From positions 56,915,994-56,979,993 of the forward strand of contig NC_044571.1 in the NCBI RefSeq assembly GCF_901933205.1: a DNA stretch of 64,000 nt. Direction: 5' to 3'. The notes below the pieces were generated by a model, which worked only from the letters and a program-made list of their open reading frames with translations, was not told the DNA's origin and ran no database searches. Each line of letters begins with the position of its first letter. Position 1 is the first letter of the stretch. The translations under genes and the position numbers were made by a program. This DNA comes from Camarhynchus parvulus (taxonomy: Eukaryota > Chordata > Aves > Passeriformes > Thraupidae). Of the stretch, positions 44,701 through 59,140 are shown in pieces.

Positions 44701-47299
44701 TTTGTAAATAAATAATGCATTTAGATGTAATAATATTTATGTATATGAAATATAAACAAACTGCACACATATGCATGCATATACACAGAAGTATATTATT
44801 TTTCTATGCTTTTATTATACATCCACAGGTCACAAAGTGTCCATTTAGTGGAGGAAAAAAAAACAACCAAACAAATAAAACAAATTATTAGAGGTTTGTC
44901 CCATGAACCACATAATCTACCACTACAAGCTATTAGTGTCTCAATCTCTGTTGATTTAAATTTCATCTTCCACCATGTACTACTACTGAATGTTAGTTTT
45001 TATCTTGACTCTGTCTTCTTTCAGTTTCTGCACTTGAGGGAAAGCGCAGATCTCATACCGTTCTTACCAGTAAAACAACAGGAAGTAAAATTACAAGAGC
45101 AGTTTGTTCAGGTTTGATACGGATTATATAAGATATTGCAACAATGATTATTCTACATTCAAGAGGAAGACATCAATTATATTAATGCAACTTTCCCTGG
45201 TGTGATAAAGGCATTTCATGACAGCAATTAAGTTAATTTCCTACAGTAGTGAGGCTTTGTGCTATAGTAAATCCCACATGAGAATGACCATAAGACTCCA
45301 TGTCATGTAGTTTCATGTCTTGAAGTTAGCCCATCTCGTTCTTTAGTGAATCATAGGGTTTGTTTGATAAGTTTGTAAAGCAGAAGTGGAAGTTGAACCA
45401 ATTGCAACTGTGTTGAAGACATGAAGGAAACAACAAACGCAACTGACCCAGAGACACCCAGAGCCTAACAGAGGATCCAGGTTTACAGTTCCATATGTCA
45501 GTCATTATCCAGGTTCTTGAAAATGGCCTAGTTTTATCCCTCTAATTGTAAAACCTTCCCTTAGGGTAACAAATTGCACCTATTTGGCAATACTCAAGGG
45601 TTTCTAACTAGTGTTTTTCTATGTTACTACTTTCCCACACATCCAATTGCTTATATCTCATCCCTGTCTTTTATTCATCTCTTGTGAGCTAAATAAGTTC
45701 TTAAAATTAAGTGAGATGAAACCAAGGGCTGAGATGCACATTCATCTCACTAGAAGCAGGAGTTCAGTTTAGAATTTCCAGTGGCAACACATAGTGGTGT
45801 CACTTGACAGTCAAGGTAAATCCCTTTCTCTTGACAAATCATAACAGGCATTTAGGGAACCTACTTTCATCATATATAAACTCCCTCCTCAGGTAAAAAT
45901 CTCCTGCTGCAGCTGAATTCTCTCCTACTCTTTCAGCTATCTGAACATGGGCACCTGGTGCTATCTGAGTGATTTAAAATTAGCCTGATTGTCCTTCAGT
46001 TGCCAGTGCAGAAAGGTATATATCTCCCATAGAACCTCTAACCATTTCTGTGCATAGACTTTCTGGATCTCATGTGATATCCAGACAAAACCCATCATCC
46101 AGTTGTCCAGCTAGTAAAATCTGAGCCTCTCATTTGTCCCTCAGAGGACATATTCTCACTAAAAGTTAGTAAGGTACTACAATAGAGAAGTATGGATAAT
46201 GTCAGTAGTAGGCATTTTATGATAAAGAAATGTGAAGAAAATAGAAGGAAAATTAAGAAGTGAAACAGTCTGATGCATATATCTGATGCAAAATTTCAGA
46301 ATGTCTCTTGCTGGGAGTGAGGTGAAGAAGAATGGCAATGCCCTTGCTCAGGATGAAGGCTGTGTCTCCACAGCCATGTCTCCAAAAGCCTTTCCATTGC
46401 CTTAACATCCCTGTTTGGAAACAATTCATCCAGAGAACTGGTCTTCTCAGCAACAGAAGTTAACAGTGGGATTCATGATGGTAGTGATGGCAGCTGCCAG
46501 CTCTGTGACACCGGTAAGGCCCTCTCCACCTGTATGCTCTAGGCAGAGGGCTGAGGGAAGCTACAGAGAGCCCAAGGTTTCATACTGAAGTTTACAAATG
46601 TCACACTGCCAGCCCTTCAGCACTGCAGCTGGAGATCATCTGCATGATGAATATTCCATTGGAAGAAAATGATCTGGAAGTTGCCATCTCATCATATCTT
46701 GATGTAACGCTGAAGAATTCATATGTGTCTCTGCAAATTCAACAGAAGAAACCCCTCTGCATGCCTTATTATTTATAAAGAAAAAATATCCCTTGATTTA
46801 AAAATGAATCAAAAATTCATACAAACTGTGGGTTTGGTAAGCATGATTTATATTGTATTTGGCAGCAAAGAAGGTGAGTCACAAGTCTACAGAAGCAGGA
46901 ATGGCTTAGTTTGGACAACAAGTCTGTTTAACTCTCCAGATGTTTAGCTTTCCTGTAGGTTTTATCATAACTCAGATTTTTAGACATTTTATATTCCCTT
47001 AATTTGCTTTTTTTTTTTGCTATTCTTAATATCTCCTTTTACTGTCTTTTACTGTTTTACTGGACTTTTTTCATATTTTCTTTTCTTTAATTCTACCTTA
47101 TCAAAATTCTTCTTGAGGAATACCTTCAGTGCAGGCAGCTCAGGATGCAGACACAGAGCCAGCTGCAGGTTGAGCTCTGGGTGATTGGAGACAATGATGC
47201 CAGAATGATTTTTGCTTTTATACTGCCTTCATATACATATATATTTATTCAGCCTTACTATTGTATAGTTATATGGTTCATATCTAGCCCCAGTACTTT
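41783..47299. other. AT-rich non-coding sequence
   Basis: No gene, RNA or clear repeat family recognised. Homopolymer A at 42,642-42,656; very AT-rich at 44,580-44,790. Confidence 0.6.
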
Positions 47300-47708
47300 T
47301 CCCTACCCTGACAGGCACAAAGACAAAACATATTCCAGAGACTCCAAGCTGGGGCTCCAAGCCCCTATCCTATCTTGACCCTTCCTGGGAGCCAAGGTTG
47401 AAACCAGGTCTTTGAGACACATTTTCATAAACAGGGTTTAATTCCTATCTAAGGGGAGAGGATTTAGAAAGGGGTTGAACTGAAGAAGAATTACCTCATC
47501 TCTTATGTCTCTAATTGGAGATTTTTGTCAGTTATGTTAATTTTCTAAGCATGTAAAACTGTATTCACCCCATGCAGGGGTGGGCTTTTCCATATCTGCC
47601 CTCCATATCATTTCCATATCTTACCTCCAATAAAGACAAGCCTTTATATTACCTCCTACACTAATATTGTCTCAAAAGTGTATTCTTTTATTTCTAGGTC
47701 CTCTACAT
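47300..47708 (+). mobile_element. Probable old LTR fragment
   Basis: Looks like the 3' part of an avian LTR: 'ccccatgcaggggtgggctt', two 'ccatatc'-type repeats, AATAAA at 47,629-47,634, then 'ttatattacctcctacacta' and an end CTCTACA. The left boundary is uncertain and no TG start or duplication was found. The assignment is from recalled resemblance to passerine LTRs. Confidence 0.42.
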
Positions 47709-47951
47709 CAATAAGAGGCTGTGAACTACTGACCTTTTTCATAACAAAGGGCGCAGGGAGGTGGGGCGACCAGGACCTGTTGTCACCCAGGTGACTGAAG
47801 CTCACACAGCAGGGGCTGAGGATTCAATAGGAAGAGACAAGAATTCTTTGAGGTTTCTTTAAATAGGCTTAAGAAAATACTGAAATGAAGGGATGCACAT
47901 ATCTCCGGCTAACTTAATGATATATAGGTGTGAAAACTCAACCTTATATCT
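47709..47951. other. Short segment between two LTR-type elements, unassigned
   Basis: About 240 bp including a GC-richer patch (47,745-47,830). It could be internal sequence of the older LTR element or another repeat. No frame is informative. Confidence 0.4.
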
Positions 47952-48570
47952 TGTCCTAGGGTGACGTTATGATGCTTGTATCCCCATTCATATGTTCTGT
48001 TTCTGGAGGATATTATGTTCTATGCCTTTAAGACTGGCTTTGGAGAGTGGAAGTTTTGTTTGGGTTTTTCTTATCAGGGACACAGAGATGTATTTAGGGC
48101 TGCTTTGGCTTTCTTACTTTCACTTTCTGCTTTGCTTGCTCTCTCTTGCTTCTGCTTGCTTTTGCTTCTGCTCTTTAGCTAGTTTAGCTAAACAGTCCAA
48201 ATTTCTTCCTGGACTGTTTATCCTCTTCTTTTTCCTGACCATCTCGAACCTGCTCCGGACTGGGACCTGGGAACACCGAGAGTCTGCACCGTGCGGCTTG
48301 CAGCAGCTGCCCAGCACCGGAGGGACTGAGAACAGAGCGACCACCCCCCGAGAGGGACTTTCTGAATTTGTCATCTGTTTCAGAGTGGTGTCACCTGGTA
48401 TTGTTCATTTTGTGTGCTGGGGGGTGCTGTGCCTGTTAAATAAACAGGTTCTTTCCACTTCTGTCCGAGGAATTCTTCCCGAACCGGTTGGGGGGAGGGG
48501 CCGTGTGGGTTTGTTTTCTGGAGGGGCCCCCTTTGGAGATTCTCTACCAAATTTGCCCTAAACCAGGACA
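47952..48570 (+). mobile_element. Solo LTR (619 bp), avian ERV type
   Basis: Starts TGTCCT and ends AGGACA, matching inverted ends. AATAAA at 48,439-48,444 in the sense direction sits about 130 bp before the end, and a C/T-rich region (48,110-48,180) precedes a GC-rich second half. The flanking pentamers are TATCT (left) and TACCT (right), a target duplication with one mismatch, as expected for an older insertion. No internal retroviral sequence lies beside it, so it is the product of LTR-LTR recombination. The long frames across it are chance. Confidence 0.75.
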
Positions 48571-49039
48571 TACCTGTTCTAAGCATCAAAGTAATTGAGC
48601 TTCTCGGTGGACTTTCAGACATAGTCATGAAGAACAGATTCTTTTCTTATACAAGTTCTAGTAACAGTAAGAGAAAGAGACCTATGCAAAGCTGAGCAGC
48701 AAGGGTTTCTTTAATGTTTCAAGAATATAAAATTATATTCTGAATTATGCTTGGAACAGTTGTATCTTTTGATGACCTGAGATTTGAAATATGTAGATTT
48801 AATGTGCTAACATTAGCTAACAGAGAAGGCCAACACACACTGCAGTTTGAGCATAAGGATAAAAGAAGGAGGTGTCAAAGGGGGCCTCATATGAAATTCT
48901 GTTGCTGTACTAGTCTCACACATGGTGGTAACGTCATAGGGCACTTTCTTCTGAGGGTGTTAGAGCAGCTGTCCCTGGGTAGAGACTTCAAAACAAACTT
49001 GAGTCTCAGGTAGCAGAATCAGCCCTACTAGCTTGAGGA
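48571..49039. other. Non-coding, nothing recognised
   Basis: Spacer between the solo LTR and a CR1 element; no frame or repeat identified. Confidence 0.5.
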
Positions 49040-50045
49040 TGGAAGGAATTCCACAAGAGATGCTCTTCTATCCTGTGGGGAAGGTTTGCCACCATAGAGG
49101 AGCTGCTCACACAAGTGGAGGAATTAAGATCAGAAATTAGCATCAGAGAAGAAGAAAAGGAAAAAGATCGGCACTGAGACTCAGCAGCTTGAAAAGCTTC
49201 ACGCACCATCTGCAGAATAGCAGCAGTCAGGGTTCATCCCCACCATCAATGTAGATGAAAATTTTGGAAAGGGGGAAGGATGGAAAACTAGTGGCTAGAC
49301 AGGATTGCTATCTGCCAGAGGTCAGTTTGATTAGGAGGTGTGCCAGGTCCTGCACCTGGAGAGGAACAGCTCCATTCACCAGTACAAGCTGGGGCCATCC
49401 AACTGGGGAGCAGCTTGGAAAATAAGGACCTTGGGTTCCAGCTGGGCACCATGAACCAAAATGCTATCTTTGACACTCACAAGAGTGTTGGTATCCTGGG
49501 CTACATTAGGAATGATGCCTACTTGTCAAGGGATGTAATCCTTCCCCCATACTCAGCACTTCGTGAGACCACACCTGGACTGCTCTGTCCAGCTTTGCAT
49601 TCTCAGTACAAGAGAGACATGTCGAGACTCCAGAGAAGGGTCATTAAAATGGTTAAGGGGCTGGAGCACCTCTCATATAAGGAAAGGCTGAGAAAACTGA
49701 AACTGTTCAGTAGAGGAGATAGCTCATTGGTGATCTTACTAATATATAAACAGGCCTGAAAGAAGGATGGGAAAAGGCTGCTTCCTGTGGTGTCCAGTGA
49801 CAGGAACAGAGGAAATGGGCACAAATTGAAATACGGGTGATTCGGTCTAAACATCAGAAAGAACTTTTCAGTGTGAAGGCGACTGAGCAAGGGTGTGGTG
49901 AAATCTTCATCCTTGGAAATACTCAAAAGCTGTCTGGACATGATCCTGTGTAACCAGGTCTAGGTGGCCCTGCTTCATCAGGGAGATGGATGATATGATC
50001 TTGAAGTCCCTTCCAACTACAGTAATTCAGTGATTCTGTGATATA
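49040..50045 (+). mobile_element. CR1 LINE with internal deletion (ORF1 piece joined to ORF2 3' end)
   Basis: From about 49,325 it follows avian CR1 ORF2: 'tgccaggtcctgcacctgga', then a frame (to 49,759) with SLENKDLGFQL, ILGYIRNDAYLSRDVILP, QYKRDMSRLQRR and GLEHLSYKERLRKL, and a tail 'gatcttgaagtcccttccaa' ending near 50,045. Upstream (49,070-49,160) an EELLTQVEELRSEI-like stretch resembles the coiled coil of CR1 ORF1. If so, most of ORF2 is missing between them. Orientation is plus; it is not functional. Confidence 0.82.
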
Positions 50046-52115
50046 GCTCAGATTCACCTTTTCCTGAGGATTGAGTCAATAGAGTCAAGTCCTTAACCTT
50101 GTGTCTTCTTCTTTTAAACACCTATATGATTCTGATTTATTGTGCACTAAATCTAAAAACCAACATATATTTCTAAGTCTGATACATTTGCAGTAGCTTT
50201 TACTATATTTTTAATTAAGATTCCATATAAATTTCAGTGAAAAAAGCTGTTTTCAGGATTATGAGATGCTAGTTAGAATGTGGTGAGGGTAGCTGTTTCA
50301 TTTTTGTTAATGAACATTTCCACATGTAATTGTTGCAAACTATCTCTGAACTCTGTTCTTTGCAAATTCTGCTATTCAGAGAGGAAACTGAATGTGAACA
50401 AGGGACCCATGAATAAGTGAATCTAAGACCTACTGAAATAATTTTTACATGTTCTCTATCATAAATAAATGTAGCAAGGAAAAGGGGACATGTCAGTTAA
50501 GTACAGTAAAGCTGTATTTTTTACCAAATCTCTTACTCAGTTTCTGTCTTTAACTCAAAATGACTCACAAATTTAAATAATGCATGGCAGGAATGGAAAA
50601 ATCTTATAAATTACCGAGGACACTGGGACAGCTAAAATAACCTGAGAAATTCAGACTCCCAATTTTGTCTGGTCTGCCCATAAAAGAATCAGAACAAATG
50701 AATGGTCATCAGGCTGCAAGGGATGTGCACAGGCAGTGTATCTCACTATGTACTTCTGCAACAAACCCCTGCACACAGAGTAGGATTTTTGCTGACTAAT
50801 TACTTTCTTCTATTAATAATGTTTAAATGTGACTGATAATGTAGGTTTTCCAGAAGCTTATCTTGCCTACTGTTTGCATGTGTCTGCTACTTCAGCAATT
50901 GCAGTTTGTTTTGTGTAATGAAACCATATTTAAATGTCCAAAGCATTTCCAATTACCTTTGCTTCCTACCTCCTGACTATACCTTCCACCTCTCTGACTG
51001 TAGTCCCTGTTGGTTTGCCCTACTCACAGCCGTTTGAAATTTTGCTGCAAATGTCACTTTCCTATCTCATTGCTTTGATCATCTTGCTGCTCAGCTTTAT
51101 GTTATTTTCTTAGTTGTCCTGTATGGCACAAATTAAGTGACTTGTTTCAATTTTAGAAGCTTTCTATGACCTTTCCATTTTCTATAATGTAACTCCCATC
51201 ACTTATCTGAAGTTCACTCCCCAACTAACTGTATTGTTGAGTAACCATCTTTTTTTTTTTTTTTTGGTGCTGAGACATGCCTCTCACTGAGAGGAGTTTT
51301 CTGTAAAACCATTTTTTTATTATGTCTATAAAAACATGAAAAATAAGAAGGCTGTTGTAATACAGTACCTATCACGCTGACAAACTTTGTCCCATTGCCT
51401 CACAGTACTGTGGCACCTGCGTACCTGTATTTACTTGTTATCCCACCACTTTGGAGCAAGGATTATTTTTTATTCTTTGATTGTAGATCACCTTTTTAAG
51501 CGGGCCACTGTTCCAGAACTAGACTTCCTAGACATTCTAGGAAGTACAAGAGTTCTCGTAATAGGTCAGGAAGAAAGAGATCAATCATGCTCCAAAATCT
51601 TGTAATCTAACTCTAAATCTAGAGATGGCAGATGGATACTGACAGACAGATGGTGTTGAGCAAAAATTAATACAAACAATTGCCTATAATATAAATAATA
51701 CAAACAAAAGGAATAAACATACAAATAACACTCATACATATGATATGCATAAATAATAATGATAAATAAGAAAATAAGAAAATTAGACATATCTAGAAGA
51801 AAAACATTTACTGATTGAAAACTAGCTCAGAAAAATATTATTTTTTCCCTTCTCAGATAGTCTTCGATTCAAAAAATTTAGTTGTCTTGCCTAGGTTAGA
51901 ATCAAGATTTTCTTAATAAATAATATATTTTGAGGAATGTGCACATATTCCTAAATTTAGATCTTCAGCTCAGTTACCTAAGGTACAAAATCAATCTTTA
52001 TAAATCATTTTACTACGAAAAGGAAAAGAACACTTCCAGGGGACAATCCCTGTAATATTAGGACAGGATACACCAACTGTTATGAGAATCTATATAGAAA
52101 ATTCAGATAAAATCT

Positions 52116-52133
52116 TCTAACTTTAAAGTTAGA
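52116..52133. repeat. Perfect 18-bp palindrome
   Basis: TCTAACTTTAAAGTTAGA reads the same on both strands. It is isolated, with no related copies seen nearby. Confidence 0.85.
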
Positions 52134-52526
52134 TAAGGAAAATGAAGATGTGTATATATTGGACAAGAGATATGAAGCCTAGGAAATAGCTTAAAATTGA
52201 ACCTAGATTTCTTGAGTCTCATCTAATCATCATAGTTCTAAAACTTGCTTACCAGGAAGCAGCAGCCCAGTAATAATAAGGTAGATTTCCTGGGACTTAC
52301 AGGGCAGGATGTCAAGAACTCAGTTTTAAAGTAAACAGACTTTAAATAGAAATTGTCCTTGAACTGCAGACAATTTCAGAAAATAGATCTGTCCAAATCT
52401 TCCATCAAAAATTAATAAATGATTTCCATTGAACATTTAAGATTTATTTACTTAATGTCTTCTATGATTTTTATAATCACATTTGGTACATAATTTTTAG
52501 AACAATATGTTTATATTATCCTTAAA

Positions 52527-52587
52527 GGTGTCCTATATTTAGGTTTGCATTTTAGAGAGGTGTGTTATATTTAGGTTTGCATTTTGC
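52527..52587. repeat. 32-bp tandem duplication
   Basis: Two adjacent copies of a 32-bp unit. Their 20-bp core (starting TATATTTAGG) is identical at 52,534-52,553 and 52,566-52,585, with a few differences outside the core. A simple local duplication. Confidence 0.85.
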
Positions 52588-55500
52588 CTTCTTATAGCCA
52601 AGCTCAAAACTACTGGTGTATAGCTCTCCAGTTGATAATACAACATATAAAGTCACTATTTCTGCAGTCAATATTTGGATTACTGGGTCAACATCTTGGC
52701 AAGTACACATGTGCAAAGCTTCAAATGATTAGAGAGTATGTTAAATGTTACTATATAAACTGATACCAGGAATCAAGTGGAATTAAAATGTGGTCAACTG
52801 GGACATCAAACCACAGACCTCTTTTATTCAGATGTTTAAAAATGTGAAACACGCAAGAAAAAAAACAGCATCAGAGCTGCTTGAAAAAAGACAGGGGGAA
52901 AAAAAGGAAAATATTTAGATAGTGTTATTAAAGTAATAACATTCTTTCATTCTCTTTTCACCTTTCTACTTCTATGTTATGCACCCATTTTCATAGTATC
53001 TATGTTTTACAATATAGAATTTGACATTTTACTAGAAAAGGGGGAGAAACAATGCATTTCAGCTGTATTAGTAAATCAGTTACTGGGTAGGTTTTTCTGT
53101 AGTTTCATATATGGAGTTTTTATTGTAAGCAAGACATTTGGCAGTGCGTTCCTCCTCTGCCCTTCTGAATATCTATGATAAATTTGTTTATTGAGAGTGG
53201 AATATAAATACAAAAGTGAGGATAACTTGGTGTGTGACTAAGTCAGAAAGTGATTTTGCAGACACAGATGATCAAGTTTGGTAGATCACACTGAAGTGCT
53301 GGGTGTCTAAATCCCAGTGTTGCATGGAGCACAACTGGGGTATCTCAGGGGTAGGATTTCTGTCTGTCTGGAATACTCCACATTGATATACCACATGCCA
53401 GTCATGGCATGGATATCTGTGGACGTGCTTGTCAGCTCCAGAGCCTATGCAATTTAAAGTAATGGATTTACACCTCTTCTCTAAAGTGAGATTTTTTTTC
53501 TCAGATGGAAAGCAAAAGCTTAGCCTATTGATGTGAAAATCTCTGTAGATACCACAGTGTATGTAGACATCTGACTAAGCTCGGCTTGTGAGGAAAGATA
53601 GTATCCTACAGAGAAACTCAAAGACAGCCAAGGAAATATTTCACCAGTGTTGATCTCCAAATCTGTAGTATTTTGGATGTGCACTAGAGACTTCTGGAGG
53701 AAGTGAGGAGAAAAAGCAGCTATTAACCTAAGTGCAGGATACTCAAAAACATTTGTGCGCTCAAAGGTTCTCTGAAGAGGTTTCAAAGGATTCAGACATG
53801 AAATCTCTGAACACTGGGCAGGCCAAATGACATAACATCACTATTTATAGTGATTTTATAGGGAATTCTACATATGAACTTCTACAGACACAAACTAAGT
53901 TATTTAGGTATAGCAGTTATGTTGCTGAGGGCTATATGTGAACAGATATAACACCAACGGAACAAAAAAAAAAAGTTACATGAATAATAACCTTTAAAAA
54001 AAATCCCCACAATGTTCAGAAATGTTTAATTCATTACTTGCAAGAAATTCTGTCTTCATTCACTTTAAAAAAAACAAAAAATGTAATGGTTCCATTTTTG
54101 TTTCAGGCTTCTATTTTTAACCTCGTCATAGGCTGGTAGTTGAAATAATTCTATTTTAATGTTTAATAAAAGACTTTAATTTCCCATATTGGTATTTCTT
54201 TTCCCAGGACTTATTGGGAATCATTAATAAGTTTTCAAAAGGTTTTCTGTGCTCCGAAGATATGTAATATCCTCATAACATAACCTGAAAAAAGTAGTGT
54301 AATGTCCTGAGCTGATCTGAGATGAAAATCAACTCCAGGATCTTCATTTCCAGACATCCTAGAGGCAAAACTGGCCTCAGATTTTTTTTTTCCCAACCTT
54401 TCTTCTTAGCTTACCATTTATCACTTGTGGTGTACCACTCAGTCAGTGGTGCTGGCAAAAATGGCCGTGGGGCTGACCTGAGATCAGTTCTGGAGCAGAA
54501 ATGAGAAGAGGAGGAGAGGAAGCAGTAATTCATTAAGTTCACATGAAAGTCAAGAAAAAGCAAATCTAACTGTTCCCCAAGGCGGTAGCCAAAGAGGAAT
54601 GTAGTAGATTTAAATAATATAGAGGTTTTTAATACATCTGCTCACATTATCTTGTGTTAGCACTGTAGACTTACTTCCCTCAGCAAAAATCACTTTTGTA
54701 AAATGTCTAATTTTGAGTGCTCTGAAATATATACTTTTTTTTGGTTTTTGGTTTTTAATTGTAACACCTCAGGTTCTGTTTCCAGTGCTAGTCTGATACA
54801 ATTTAACAAGAAATTTCACCCTTTGCTATCTGAATCTATGGATATAAAGCAGAAGGTGTGGACACATTTCTGGCGTGAGGAAATAGATTACTCAGTTGTT
54901 AGCAGTGCTATGGACACTTGCAATTGCTAATTTCTCATTTCTTTTTTTTTTATTTGAGAAGAAACTTTATATCCATCATTAAAAATTGTCTTTTATGTGA
55001 TGCAAATGAGAGCCAGGATTCAATATTGACTGTATCAAATTCAGATATTTAAATCAAAGTTCCAGTGAGATCAACTGCACCATCTGTGGTGACAAAAAAG
55101 AAAAACATTCAAGAACCCTGATACACATTTGTAGATCTGTTGATTTTCAGAAACCTACATTTCTCAACTCAAAATTCAAACTCAATGACCAGACAAAATT
55201 ATATTAGTTCAAGAGATTATTAAACTGCATGGACTTTCACAATGTTCAGCTTTAAAAGGACATAATTCTTCTATTTTAATAGACTTATGCAGTGCAATTA
55301 TTCATAGAACTGCTGTGCAGATAATTCATATTTTTCATCACCTTAAAAATGTTGGAGAATTTTTGTGTTTTTTATGTAAAGGTGTTAATGAACAAGAATA
55401 ATTTTTTCAGAACTTGAAACTGCAATATGTCAAAGAGATGCTTTACTAAATGTACATTTGTTAAATACATAGAATGGAACAACATTTCAAAATTGAGAAC

Positions 55501-58500
55501 CTAAATACATAGTTTAGACATTCAAATCAATGATTTAACCTTAGGATTGTTGACAGCTGTGTCTTCCTTTGACTGCTTTCCTGCAGTGAAGGGAAAATGC
55601 TATTGCTGCCACTTCAGCCCTGGATTTAACTGTGGTACTTCATTGACTTCTTATTATTCATTGATATTGAATGTACTAATATGAGGAAAGAAAGAGGTAA
55701 AGCCTTAAATGGTTGCAGATGTTTGACAGCAAAATTAGCTGCCAGTTTTCTAGATAAGATGTAGCATTTTTACCTAAGAAAAGATTAATCCTCCACACAG
55801 ATTCTGTCTCCCCTAGGATGCCCTTGTACTCCAATGTACGATTCATTACCAGAACTTTTAAAGACAAATACCCTCCTCTCACAAAGTCACTGAGCTGCAG
55901 CAGTAAAGAATGACACAATCCCAGACAGACAGATAAATAACACAGTTGAACCCTGAATAGGGTTTGACCACTTGGGGGATAAAATGATTTCTATTTTGTT
56001 TTGTGATTGTGTGTTAGATTCTGTGACTAATGAAAACATGGCTATGTCTTATCATCTGTAGCAAAGTGCCAGAAGTCCATCTTTATGGAATAAAGTTTCC
56101 TGTGCTGGAACAAAAGGATTTTTATGGAAGCATGCCTGAGTGTTTGTAACTCTCTTTACAGAAACAGCATCAGGAAAAGATGGGGTTCTGTTCTAAATGA
56201 TCACCAGAGCTGAAAAGATGCAATATCTAACTACAAACTTAATACAAGAATTGCAAATGAAATGTTGATTGCAAAGTGGATAGTGAATTCCTGCATCAGA
56301 TTTAGTGTAGCTAGTCACTTGATTAAATGCTTTATCACCTTCTATTGCCACAGCACCCATACAGCCTCTTCCCACAAAATAAATGACAAAAGCTTCAAAG
56401 CTCACCTGGACACAAACCCATGAACTGCAAAGATCAATCTCTGGCCCCGGAATACTCAGAAATTTTATCTGCAGAATTTCCAGTGGTGCACAGTTTTTTA
56501 CAAAAGTGCTTCTACTGATACAAGGACCAATTTTTTTTTCCATGTAGAACAATCTTATTCCTTCAGTTAAGTGAAGGATTACCAGTCTGGAACATGCCTG
56601 TTCTTTTTTGCCAGCCACAAACTAATCTCACCTTATTCACCATGGCAACATTGACACAGCTGTCTATCCCTCTGTTTCCATGGTAAAGGACTGGTAGATA
56701 GTACTCCACTGCTTTATGCCAGACTTCTGATTCTGTCACAGATCTCCAAATATTCTAATGGCTAAAATTTGTGTAGAAGCCTTTAAAATGTCACTGCCCC
56801 TGATCTGGGCTTAAAACCCAAAATAAAAACCAAATTCTGAATATTAAAACACACAGGAAACAGCTGAATCCAAAGCAAACTGGAGACAAAAGACCTGGTC
56901 CTAAAAACAAAAAAAGAAAAAACAAAATTAACAACAGTCTGTGAAAGCAGAACCAACTAAAGCTTTTTTCCACCACAACAGATAGTGGTAAAACTTTTTC
57001 ACCAAATCTCAGGATTCTTTTGAGGCCTTTTTTTTTCCTGTACCCATAGCCTACAAAAAAAAAAAAACCTCCTAAACACAGCCCTTGTCAAAACTTTCAC
57101 CAGTCAAAAATCTTTAAAGTAAGAGTTATTTCCCAAACAGTGAACTCTTTGAAGTCTCTTTACCACACAGAGACACAACGTTAAATGTACAGGTAAAAAA
57201 CTACAAATAGCACCATAGTCCTTCTCAGCGAAGTGAATTTAAAGCTCTAGGCACATTTTCAAGTACTATGTTGTAGCAAAAGTCACCCTGGTAGGCTTCA
57301 TGGTTGGGTCTGAGCGCTCCCAAATGCTCTGGGTGATGCACATCCATTACTTTAGGGACCTTAAAAGCCCAATGTGTATGAACTGCTTCTGAAGTGTCTC
57401 CTTCAAGCCCTGAAGTCACTTTGATGCTTTTGAAATGTTCTGCTACCTCTGTTTGAATATAAGACAATCAGAAAAAGTTAAAAAATTGTAGGGAGTTGTG
57501 TTTGTGAGTAATGATCTGCTATAGAAATTATTGCTTTGCTTCTGATAAGACAAATACCTACCAGTTACTTTGCCCCAGAGCTTTCTCTGTTTTTATGTCA
57601 AGTCTGTAGCACTGACTTTAGTATAACCATTCCTATGGACTTTATTATTATTCAAATATAATATGCTACTGACATGGTTTTGGGAGTTGAGTTCAACAGC
57701 ACTGATTCTTGATCTGAATGGCAAGACACGTTTTGCAGTTTCTAAATGTGTAGTCAGTAGTCAGGTATAGAGATGCGGTCTTGAAAGATAATTTCAAAAT
57801 TTCCTTTTAAAAGCATATGCATAAATATATGAGTTTATTTAGATACCCGACATTATCACTAAATATCTCAGCCTGTAGGTATTGCCTTGCAAAATACTTC
57901 AGTAGGAAAGTCAGTGCTATTGTATCTTGCCAGCAAGTTCCTAGTATTCACTTAGATTTTCTTTACTAGGTCACTTCATTAAAAAAAGATTAAAGTCTAC
58001 TCCAGCTAGAGGCATGAATTCCCACTTCTGTTTTCAGAGAAGTCTGAAATCAGTGCAATTCTGAAACAATCTTGGTTATAAAAGCAGTGTTAAACACATT
58101 CGTTAGGAGACCGTACATCTCTTCTGGGTCTTTAGTGGATCACCTAATTCTAACCTTTGTAGCACTTCCATGCAAGGGAACTTTCCTGAAGAGTGTAGTT
58201 TTAAAGGTGAAGAAGCTGAGGCAAGTCCAAAGGTAAACACAACATAAAATCACAACAGTGACATCTGCTGCAGTATTTTCTTACACCTTACTGCCAAATT
58301 CATAACTTCCCACGCACGCCATTTGAAAAGAGATTCACAGAGATCAGCATCTGAGATAGAAATTCCCTGAAATACTTTTGAGGGAGAGAGGCTTTCTTCA
58401 ATTAAACAGCATTCTGCTTGGAGGGAAACCACCTTGGAATAGCCAGGAGATTAATAGTATATCATCTCTAAACCATGGTCAAGAAAGGACTGCCTATCCC

Positions 58501-59140
58501 CATTCTTCACATTAATCCAATAACTAAATCCAGAACTAAAATAAAATTTTGAGGGAAAGAGGGTGATATTTAAATTCCTCTCTAGTCAAACAATGGGGTT
58601 TGAAACACTGTCTGTGGGAAGGCCCACACATAAAAACTCTTGAACAGAGAAGTTTTCTCTCCTGATTTGAGCACGTGAAGCGCACTGATCACATGCAGAA
58701 AAGCATGAGGGAGGGTTAGCCAGGGCATGAGCACACATTGAAACATGCACCTGTGCAAAAAACATCCATCTCATTAGGGTCAGTGGGAGTTAGGTGCAAA
58801 CTATTAAATGGCCACTATTAAATGGCTTTGTATCAGAGCCTTATGCCACAGCAATAACCTGAATGTTGTGGGGGCCTCACTGTAAGAAACACAGGAATGG
58901 ACAGACTTTAACAGCAACAAGGCAAAGGCAATTGTGAATATTCCTGATTGCTTAAAGGCTTTGGCAGCTAAAAACAGCTTTGAGGTCACAAATTTCGCAT
59001 ACTAAGTCCCCTTCTGACTTCTGACTCCGGTCAGCTGAACTGTGCTGACTTTCATATTTTTACTCAAAAGATTAAGTGTGTTCATTTGGCTGCGCATGTT
59101 GCAAGAGCACTAAAAGACTGCTAAAGTACATGCTCACCAT

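Noticed and set aside
47976..48561. Forward frames of 68 and 189 codons with hydrophobic stretches
   Set aside because: They lie within the solo LTR; the hydrophobic run comes from a C/T-rich tract.
56193..56618. 141-codon minus-strand frame
   Set aside because: No recognisable domain or splice context; chance length in 64 kb.
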